A stretch of 47,627 bases of DNA, taken from assembly GCA_021295655.1 (NCBI GenBank), contig JAGWBX010000052.1:1-47627 (forward strand). The letters run 5' to 3'. Numbering within the stretch: the first letter of the stretch is position 1; each line of letters begins with the position of its first letter. Source of the DNA: Candidatus Latescibacterota bacterium (GTDB taxonomy: Bacteria > Latescibacterota > UBA2968 > GCA-2709665). This document shows positions 41,371 through 47,627 of this stretch, in pieces. The position numbers were made by a program, and so were the translations under genes. Below the pieces are notes generated by a model, which was not told the origin of the DNA, ran no database searches, and was given only the letters and a program-made list of their open reading frames with translations.

Positions 41371-43272
41371 TCAGATCAGGTTTTCGATAATGTAGTCCCG
41401 GCGTTCAGGGGTGTTCTTGCCCATGTAGAAGCTGAGCGTATTGGCGATTTTTGAAATGGACCGGATATTTACTTTGACCAGCCGAATGTCGTCGCCTATG
41501 AACTGACCGAATTCTTTCGGTGAAATCTCGCCGAGCCCCTTGAAGCGCGTGATCTCCGGATTCCTGACTTCCTCCAGGGCGCTGTCCCGTTCGCGATTGT
41601 TGTAGCAGTAGCGGGTGACCTTGCTGTTTCTCACGCGGAAAAGCGGGGTTTCAAGTATATAAAGATGGCCCGCCAGCACCAACTCCTCAAAGTAATTCAG
41701 AAAATACGTGAGGAGCAGGTACCGGATGTGATAGCCGTCGTGGTCGGCATCGGTGGCAATGACGATCTTGTTGAATCGCAGGCTTTCGATGCCGTCTTCG
41801 ATGCCGAGCGCCATCATGAGGTTGTACAGTTCCTCGTTCTTGTACACGGCGGCCTTGTTTTTGCCGAATACGTTCAACGGAACGCCCTTGAGCCCGAAGA
41901 TCGCCTGGCTGTAAACGTCGCGCGCGGCGACCATGGAGCCTGCGGCGGATGGGCCTTCGGTAATGAAAATGGTTGAGTCCTCGCCATGCTTTTTGTGGCC
42001 CAGGTGGTATTTGCAGTCTTTGAAATGCGGAATCTTGATTGCGATTTTTCGTGCGGCCTCCTTGGCCTCTTTCTTGACCGCGTTGAGTTCCTTTCGCAAC
42101 CTTTCGTTCTGCGCGATTTTCTCGGACAGGCGCTCGGCCACGTTCTGGTTCTTGTGCAGCAAGTCGACCACGGCGCTCTTGACGTCCGAGACAATCCACC
42201 CCCGGATATCCGTGTTTCCCAGTTTATTCTTGGTCTGGGACTCGAAGACCGGCGCCTTGAGCTTGACGGCCACGGCGCCCGAAATACTCTCCCGCACGTC
42301 GATACCGTTGAAGTTCTTCTTGTAGAATTCATTCACGCCCTTCAGGATGCCTTCTCGGTAGGCGCTCTGATGGGCCCCGCCGTCGCTGGTGTATTGTCCG
42401 TTGACGAACGAGAAATGGGTTTCGCCATAGCTGACCGTGTGCGTGAACGCGAACTCCAGGTATTGTGATTTGTAATATAGCGGCTCATACAGAGCCGATT
42501 CGCCGACTTCGCGGGTGAGGAAGTCCAGCAATCCATTCCTGGATATAAAGCGTTCCTTATTGAAAACCAGCGATAGCCCGCTGTTCAGACACGCGTAGTT
42601 CCATAGCCGCTGCCGGACGTAGTCGAAATTGAACGCAAACGCTTCGCCGAAAATTTGTACATCCGGCAGAAACTCGAAATAGGACCCGTCGGGTTCGCCG
42701 GGCTTCCGGTCCGTCATTTTCTTCTTCAACCGGCCGCGTTCGAAGCGGGCTTCGAAGTATTCTCCGTCCCGGAACGCAATCGCCCTGAAGTCCGACGATA
42801 GCGCGTTCACGGCTTTCGTTCCCACGCCGTTGAGGCCCACGCTGAACTGGAAGACGTCGTCGTTGTATTTCGCGCCGGTATTGATGATGGAAACGCAGTC
42901 GATGACTTTGCCCAGGGGGATGCCGCGGCCGTAGTCTCGAACCCGCACCCGGTTGTCTTCGATGCTGACGTCGATCTTCTTGCCGAAACCCATGATGAAT
43001 TCGTCTACGGCATTGTCGATGACTTCCTTGAGCAGAACGTAGATGCCGTCGTCCGGATTCGAGCCGTCGCCGAGCCGGCCGATGTACATACCGGTCCGGA
43101 GGCGAATGTGCTCCAGTGAACTCAGCGTCTTGACTTTGGACTCGTCGTACCCGTGTTCGGGCGACGCGCCATTCTTGCGGCTGCCGGACGACCTCGTCGT
43201 GCGCGCGGGTTTCCCGTTGATGGAAAGCGAGAGCTGACCTGCACTCCGCAATGTCGGTTTCGTTTCAGGCAT
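41371..43272 (-). CDS. parE: DNA topoisomerase IV subunit B-like (GyrB/ParE family)
   Basis: A 633-aa type IIA topoisomerase ATPase subunit. The GHKL ATP site has EVIDNAVDEF (about residue 77), RDYGRGIPL near 110 and GLNGVGTKAVNAL near 145; the Toprim domain has ITEGPSAAG near 430 and DADHDGYHIR near 500. The short Lys-rich start differs from GyrB. The ATG at 43272 has GAAGGAATG upstream; a longer in-frame opening to 43326 is less likely. The YIGRLGDGSNPDDGIYVLLK segment resembles the Bacteroidetes-type ParE. A good promoter lies at 43422-43450. Confidence 0.92.
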   Translation of the reverse strand: MPETKPTLRSAGQLSLSINGKPARTTRSSGSRKNGASPEHGYDESKVKTLSSLEHIRLRTGMYIGRLGDGSNPDDGIYVLLKEVIDNAVDEFIMGFGKKIDVSIEDNRVRVRDYGRGIPLGKVIDCVSIINTGAKYNDDVFQFSVGLNGVGTKAVNALSSDFRAIAFRDGEYFEARFERGRLKKKMTDRKPGEPDGSYFEFLPDVQIFGEAFAFNFDYVRQRLWNYACLNSGLSLVFNKERFISRNGLLDFLTREVGESALYEPLYYKSQYLEFAFTHTVSYGETHFSFVNGQYTSDGGAHQSAYREGILKGVNEFYKKNFNGIDVRESISGAVAVKLKAPVFESQTKNKLGNTDIRGWIVSDVKSAVVDLLHKNQNVAERLSEKIAQNERLRKELNAVKKEAKEAARKIAIKIPHFKDCKYHLGHKKHGEDSTIFITEGPSAAGSMVAARDVYSQAIFGLKGVPLNVFGKNKAAVYKNEELYNLMMALGIEDGIESLRFNKIVIATDADHDGYHIRYLLLTYFLNYFEELVLAGHLYILETPLFRVRNSKVTRYCYNNRERDSALEEVRNPEITRFKGLGEISPKEFGQFIGDDIRLVKVNIRSISKIANTLSFYMGKNTPERRDYIIENLI

Positions 43273-43421
43273 AACATTCCTTCTCGGGATCGCTGGAACA
43301 CGCAACCCCGCACTGCGACCGTACAAACAGGGGAGGCAGACGCACCCGACGTGGGATCAGGCCGAAATGGTTCTTAGAACGAACTTAACTGTGGGGAAAT
43401 AAAGGGGAAAGACAGTGATAT

Positions 43422-43450
43422 AATATAGTGCATCTTTGTTCATCTTTCAA
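43422..43450 (-). promoter_or_regulatory. Sigma-70-type promoter of parE-parC
   Basis: On the reverse strand TTGAAA (43450-43445) and TATATT (43427-43422) are 17 bp apart. The ATG at 43272 is about 140 bases downstream of the expected start. Confidence 0.6.
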
Positions 43451-43511
43451 GGTGTTTTTTGGTCAGGCACGTCAGACGGTCCGGATGGAACAGGGACGGG
43501 GAATGACCCTT

Positions 43512-43964
43512 TCAGGTTTCCCCGGTCACGTACCCAAGCACGTCCACAACCTGTTCGGGCGTCTCTGCCACCGCCAGCGCCGCCGAGTCGACTTCCTTGA
43601 GCGCGTGGGCAATGCCGGCGTCGTGAATCACGACAATGGGTTTGCCAAGGGCAGCGGCGTAGCCCGCGTCGAACGCCGCATTCCACTGCCGGTAATTGCC
43701 TCCGAAACGCACTACCACCAGGTCGGCATCGCCAATGAGCGTTCGCGTCCGGATGGCATTGATCTTCGCGCCTTTGTGGTCCTTCCAGAACGAGGATTCC
43801 TCGGGGCCAAGGATATCCACGCCGCAGTTGTCGCTTGCGGCATGGTCGGTAACCGGCGCCGTAAACGAAACGGGAAGCTCCCTTTCCACAGCGGCATTTA
43901 CGATACGGTCCCGCCAGTCGCTGTGTATTTCGCCGGCCAGGTATACGTTCCAGAGTTTGGACAT
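43512..43964 (-). CDS. YtoQ-like family protein (nucleoside 2-deoxyribosyltransferase fold)
   Basis: A 150-aa protein starting LWNVYLAGEIHSDWRD, with FTAPVTDHAASD, INAIRTRTLIGDADLVVVRF, WNAAFDAGYAAALGKPIVV, a pattern of YtoQ and nucleoside-2-deoxyribosyltransferase-like proteins. Function in bacteria is unknown; a nucleotide or nucleoside ligand is inferred from the fold. ATG at 43964 has GAGGTTG upstream. It is the last ordinary core-type gene before the likely defence locus. Confidence 0.75.
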   Translation of the reverse strand: MSKLWNVYLAGEIHSDWRDRIVNAAVERELPVSFTAPVTDHAASDNCGVDILGPEESSFWKDHKGAKINAIRTRTLIGDADLVVVRFGGNYRQWNAAFDAGYAAALGKPIVVIHDAGIAHALKEVDSAALAVAETPEQVVDVLGYVTGET

Positions 43965-44113
43965 TCGTCAACCTCGAAGTTGGGCTGTTTGGAAACCAGT
44001 CTATGTATTTCTAATTGGCCTGTTTTGGCGACCAAAGGCGATTCCCATAGAGCCCCATCTCATGCAATATAATATACGGAGTCTTGTGTACGATCTCTCT
44101 CGATCCTCTGGTG

Positions 44114-45109
44114 TTAGGATTCCGTGGAAATCTCCATCTTTACACCCTGGATCTCTCGCGCGGGATTGACCTTATTCTGCTCTATCTCCTTTTGCGTCAG
44201 CGTTAAAGGCAATCTGTCGTTATTCTTTGCATTCAAAAAGACGGAATTCATCCAAAGGACTTCCGTCCTAGAGTAGATTCTTCCCGTAGTATCCCTTGTG
44301 CTGGTACCTATTGAACGCCTTTCCCAGCCCATATCAGCCGTCAATATCTCTTCATACAATTCGTTGTGATACCCGCTAATCACAATCATACACCGTGCCA
44401 TTGTACATTTCTGCAATAGATCCTGGTGAAATGCGGCGTCTTGTGCATCAATCACATATGTGTGTTTCCTCTTTGTGTAGTAAGGAGGATCCAAATACAC
44501 CAGAGTTGCTGGCCTATCTTCAAACATCTCTACAATTTCCCGAGCGTCGCGGTTTTCGACTCTAACCCCACGAAGTCTTTCTACGGCTTTTTCAAGCCGT
44601 TGTGGCAGATTGCACCATCGGTTGACCCTCGCTTCGCGCCCCTGGCGTGCATAAGACTGGGAATATGACCAACCTGACCCCGCGTTCATGGTACCATTAA
44701 CTGTCATCATAGTAGCTACTAAGAACCTTCGAGCTTGTTCAAGGGGTTCTACATCTGCGTGCACCCCGTTCGATATGTGGTCGCGTGCGAGTATGAACTC
44801 CTCCCGCGCATAGGGTGTGAGTTCCACAGCTCGGCACAGTGCGTCAGAGTTTTCTCTCAATTGGCAGAACAGATTCACTATTTGCTTGTCTATGTCGTTT
44901 ATAACTTCGATAGGCACTGGTTTCTTCGCCAACGTAAGCGCGGCGGATCCGCAAAATCCCTCAACCCACGCGTTATGTTGGGGAAACATCTCGATGATTC
45001 GTTGGGCGATCGTCTGCTTTGCACCAAAGTACCCAAACGGTGCGCGCGTTGGCTTAGCCTTGAGCGATTGCTCGTCGTGCGTCGGAGAATCATAGTCCCT
45101 AAGGTGCAT
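44114..45109 (-). CDS. Dam-family (D12 class) adenine-N6 DNA methyltransferase
   Basis: A 331-aa methyltransferase that transfers a methyl group from SAM to adenine N6. AdoMet motif I is FGYFGAKQTI (about residue 25), followed by WVEGFCGSAALTL and EVINDIDKQIVNLF, and the catalytic DPPY is in VYLDPPYYTKRKH (about 205). This is the alpha-class order, as in Dam and in modification enzymes of R-M systems. The ATG at 45109 overlaps the end of the upstream gene by 11 bp and has AGGGGG at good distance, so translation is coupled. It is third in the helicase/nuclease/methylase operon; in such a locus it would protect self DNA. The target site is unknown. Confidence 0.92.
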   Translation of the reverse strand: MHLRDYDSPTHDEQSLKAKPTRAPFGYFGAKQTIAQRIIEMFPQHNAWVEGFCGSAALTLAKKPVPIEVINDIDKQIVNLFCQLRENSDALCRAVELTPYAREEFILARDHISNGVHADVEPLEQARRFLVATMMTVNGTMNAGSGWSYSQSYARQGREARVNRWCNLPQRLEKAVERLRGVRVENRDAREIVEMFEDRPATLVYLDPPYYTKRKHTYVIDAQDAAFHQDLLQKCTMARCMIVISGYHNELYEEILTADMGWERRSIGTSTRDTTGRIYSRTEVLWMNSVFLNAKNNDRLPLTLTQKEIEQNKVNPAREIQGVKMEISTES

Positions 45110-46082
45110 TTCGATGTCCCCCTAGATTGCACAGACGTCTTCTGCACTGAACCACATCTGTCTCCACTTCCCAGATATCTTTTCGCCTGAGTACCTCCTT
45201 GGCAGGATTCTGAACAATTGTTAGCTCGTCAATAATAGGCTTACCGTCTCGTCCTATTGGAAGGAGATATAGATAGTACCATTCTCCCAGTTTCTTCGAT
45301 ACGGTAATTTCGTTCTGGGTCCAATAGAAACGGTTGGAGATTCTGGGAACTGCCTTCACTTCGATATACCTTGGAATGCATAGATCCGAGTTTTGCGCAG
45401 TCACGCTTCTGATATCGTAACCTGCCGCATCATAGTCAATAGAAATCCGCTTAACTTTCGCTTGGTGTTACTGACCAACTCGTTCCCTCTCGTAATTCAA
45501 TATCAATTCTTCGGCTGCAGCACCCAACGACTCTTTCTTAGCCTGAAGCGATGCTCTCGAAGAGGGTGACAATACACGTGTTCCAATGTCGTTTGCATCG
45601 GCATAAAATCCTATGTGTTTTGGTGTGACTTTGTAATAGTCACCATCGGAATTGTATTCAAGAATACGCAATTCGATTAGAAAATTCCGAATGTGGCTCT
45701 CGTAATGCCGCGTGGATTCTCTCGGATGATGCCTCGGTTCTCCTTCGACAATGCGAAAGACCTGAAGGTGGTTGAAAATGTCTCTGCGGTAAACATTCGG
45801 TGAACCAAAGAGGTTATCAAGAATCCAAGACCGCGTCTCATCCTCGTTACGGAGAGTTGGTAGCTTAAACTCAATCGTATCACCTTCGCCTTTTCTCACG
45901 CCGACCACAGCAGCAAGGAACGCGAAAGTTTTTTCGAAGTTCTGAGCCGCCTCATGGTATAGCCGTTCAATGTGATCAGCTCTTGTGTACCTAGCATCAG
46001 CGAGTACCGCCAACAATACCGAAACCTGGTTCCATTTGAGTCCCGAAAAAGGTTCGTTACGATTTGGTGAATAGTCTGTCAT
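45099..46082 (-). pseudogene. DUF3883-type nuclease-like protein interrupted by an in-frame UAA
   Basis: The reading frame from the ATG at 46082 (MTDYSPNRNEPFSGL) ends at TAA (45470-45468) and continues in the same frame to 45099, in total 328 codons. The first part is helical (GLKWNQVSVLLAVLADARY, EELILNYERERVGQ); the second contains AGYDIRSV and IEVKAV, the D...ExK pattern of the DUF3883/NOV C-terminal PD-(D/E)XK-like fold, then FYWTQNEI and YYLYLLP. The stop falls exactly at the usual join of the two domains. A GTG at 45404 could restart translation of the nuclease-like part but without D. The start overlaps the helicase end by 26 bp; the end overlaps the methylase by 11 bp. Confidence 0.7.
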
Positions 46083-47627
46083 ACGCTTGAAGTTCGTCGT
46101 CGTCAGTAAACATGTCGAGGGAATAAATCGCGTATTCTTGATCGACAATGTCGTTCATTAGTTTTGCTTTGCGCTGGACGTTTACAAGAATATCTGAGTC
46201 AATTGTGTCTTCATATTGGAGAAAATAGTAATCCGCAGGGCGGTTTTCAGACCCACCCACACGATGAATACGATCGAGTGATTGTAGGTATTGTGCACAA
46301 TTGTAGGAAAGATCGTAATACACCGCAGTATAGCAGGCTTTGTGCAGGGAGATTGATTCAGCGCACGCAGCTGGATTGGCCACGAGTACCTCTATTCCAC
46401 TATCTGGATCGACAAATTCGCGGATAATTTCATCCCGTGTAAGTACATCCGAAATTGCGGTGCGTTCTGTCGGAGTGGCTCCATATATGAGTCGCACACC
46501 AGTAATAGGGATAAGCATATCACGAAGCATTTCCAGCGTCCGCACAAAGTTCGACCAGATAACGACCTTTTTCCCGCGCTGCAAATGGTCGTGAACAAGG
46601 TGGACAAGCCGCGTGACCTTAGCGGGTGTCTCCAACTTATCGTAATGTTTGATGATATCGCCTAAAGACGTTGAATCGTCCAACAATTCCTCATTGTAGT
46701 CTGTTACCGCAACACTTAACAATGCGGGATAAGAGAGGCATTGACGCATCCTCATCATACGGCCCTTTCTCAGAGTAACCAGAAGGTCAATGTCACGCAT
46801 GTAGTCTGTCGCGGAAAGATATTCGATCCTATCAAGGATGGCGTCATAGATTTTTCGTTCGAACTTATTCATCGGAATTGTAATCGGCGGATGGAAGATC
46901 TGAGGAGCCAAACCCAAGTCAGACTTCCTGACCCGATAGAATAGGGGACCGATTGTTTTGTTCAGACACGATTGAGCGTCCTGATACTGTTTCTTATTGG
47001 CCAAAAATTCAATGCGATGGCGGTCTTGATCTGAGATTGGCTTCGCTTCTGGCCAAAGGATATCGAAAAGGTTAAATGCGTCCGAAAACCCAAGCGGAAA
47101 TGGTGTACCAGTGAGGACAGCACGACGAACGGCAAAATCGGCGACATTTAGAACTGCGGTAGCCCAAGCTCCTCCGGGTTGTTTAACGTAATGGGCTTCG
47201 TCAACAACGAAATAGAACTTTACACCTTGATGTTGGAACAGTTCTCGGACCTGCTCCCAGTCGCGCTGCAGTGTCTGGAATGTCGTGAGATATAGATCGG
47301 CGACTGATTCCTGATTAACGAGATACTTTGTCCTGCGGACCTCAACGTCGCCACCGGCGAGAATCTGGTAGGACGGCGTTACTCCGAGTACATCCTGATA
47401 TTCACACCGCCACGGGCCAAAACATGCAGGCGGGCCAACAACATACAGTGCATCAACGTGCCATTGTTGCCGCAAGCTTTCGAATACCGTAAGAACGACC
47501 GTCGTTTTCCCACTTCCAGGGACAGAAAAGTTCGCACCGTTAGACACCGACAGAAGATGAAGCGCAGCCTTAATCTGATGCTCTTTTAGGCGACGAGGGA
47601 TTGGTTTTTCCAGGAAAGAATAAAAAT
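46057..47627 (-). CDS. SNF2-like helicase/ATPase, C-terminal part (runs off the right edge)
   Basis: At least 522 aa are in the window; the frame is open to the edge (upstream residues RRLKEHQIKAALHLL). Walker A is FSVPGSGKTT, a DEAH-like Walker B is FVVDEAHYVK, motif III is LTGTPFPLGFSDAFNL, and the C-terminal RecA-like domain contains VIWSNFVRTLEMLRD, LVANPAACAESISLH and the motif VI QSLDRIHRVGG. This is superfamily 2, SNF2-type, as in ATP-dependent restriction and defence systems. It leads an operon with a DUF3883-type protein and a Dam-type methylase. Confidence 0.9.
   Translation of the reverse strand, partial: FYSFLEKPIPRRLKEHQIKAALHLLSVSNGANFSVPGSGKTTVVLTVFESLRQQWHVDALYVVGPPACFGPWRCEYQDVLGVTPSYQILAGGDVEVRRTKYLVNQESVADLYLTTFQTLQRDWEQVRELFQHQGVKFYFVVDEAHYVKQPGGAWATAVLNVADFAVRRAVLTGTPFPLGFSDAFNLFDILWPEAKPISDQDRHRIEFLANKKQYQDAQSCLNKTIGPLFYRVRKSDLGLAPQIFHPPITIPMNKFERKIYDAILDRIEYLSATDYMRDIDLLVTLRKGRMMRMRQCLSYPALLSVAVTDYNEELLDDSTSLGDIIKHYDKLETPAKVTRLVHLVHDHLQRGKKVVIWSNFVRTLEMLRDMLIPITGVRLIYGATPTERTAISDVLTRDEIIREFVDPDSGIEVLVANPAACAESISLHKACYTAVYYDLSYNCAQYLQSLDRIHRVGGSENRPADYYFLQYEDTIDSDILVNVQRKAKLMNDIVDQEYAIYSLDMFTDDDELQAYDRLFTKS

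Noticed and set aside
1-47627. tRNA genes, rRNA genes and CRISPR arrays
   Set aside because: No T-arm-like GGTTCGAATCC in a cloverleaf setting and no regularly spaced direct repeats were found by reading.

Overview
The window is about 47.6 kb of GC-rich bacterial chromosome, densely packed with catabolic and redox genes. It carries three phytanoyl-CoA-dioxygenase-like genes, two Ldh2-type dehydrogenases, two aldo-keto reductases, a large beta-propeller/TPR/GWxTD protein and a ParE-ParC pair that resembles the Bacteroidetes/FCB type. Together these suggest an uncultured FCB-superphylum bacterium, possibly Latescibacterota. This is an inference from gene content, because no rRNA or other phylogenetic marker lies in the window.

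Layout. 1-145: start of a lipoprotein gene leaving the left edge, then about 850 bp without a recognisable gene. 0.99-7.0 kb: MBL hydrolase, 2-hydroxyacid dehydrogenase, beta-helix protein, K+ channel with RCK domains, and an amidotransferase-like/polysaccharide-deacetylase-like protein. 7.6-11.4 kb: the GWxTD protein, followed by a strong terminator. 11.7-12.9 kb: a 163-aa unknown gene and a RelE/ParE-like toxin that appears split by a short insertion. 13.0-23.4 kb: alpha/beta hydrolase, two PhyH oxygenases, aldo-keto reductase, enolase-superfamily enzyme, thioredoxin-like protein, VOC protein, methyltransferase, DUF1080 hydrolase, sialidase-like protein and RidA-like protein. 23.6-24.1 kb: BrnTA toxin-antitoxin pair. 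24.3-33.8 kb: two Ldh2 enzymes, epimerase, methyltransferase, third PhyH, HpcH/HpaI aldolase, Gfo/Idh/MocA oxidoreductase and second aldo-keto reductase. 34.1-36.6 kb: an AT-richer patch of small or broken ORFs bracketed by inverted copies of one palindromic repeat. 36.7-44.0 kb: thioredoxin-fold protein with an in-frame UGA, SDR, ParC, ParE and YtoQ. 44.1-47.6 kb: SNF2-like helicase, DUF3883-type nuclease-like protein and Dam-type adenine methylase in one overlapping operon, a candidate defence locus that runs off the right edge.

The enzymes of the middle part (racemase/dehydratase, hydroxyacid and sugar dehydrogenases, aldolase, epimerase, DUF1080, sialidase-like, beta-helix and deacetylase-like proteins) fit uptake and breakdown of sugars, sugar acids and glycans. 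The substrates cannot be read from sequence.

The strongest observations are four. First, a UGA codon directly after a Cys in a thioredoxin-fold gene, with a hairpin just downstream, is a candidate selenocysteine site. Second, the helicase/nuclease/methylase operon has its nuclease gene interrupted by an in-frame UAA. Third, a RelE-like toxin gene is split by a roughly 150-bp insert that contains 10-bp inverted repeats. Fourth, a 126-139-bp MITE-like repeat is present in two copies, one filling most of a divergent promoter region and the other abutting a stop codon. Spacers also carry several families of dispersed palindromic repeats. No tRNA, rRNA or CRISPR array was seen.
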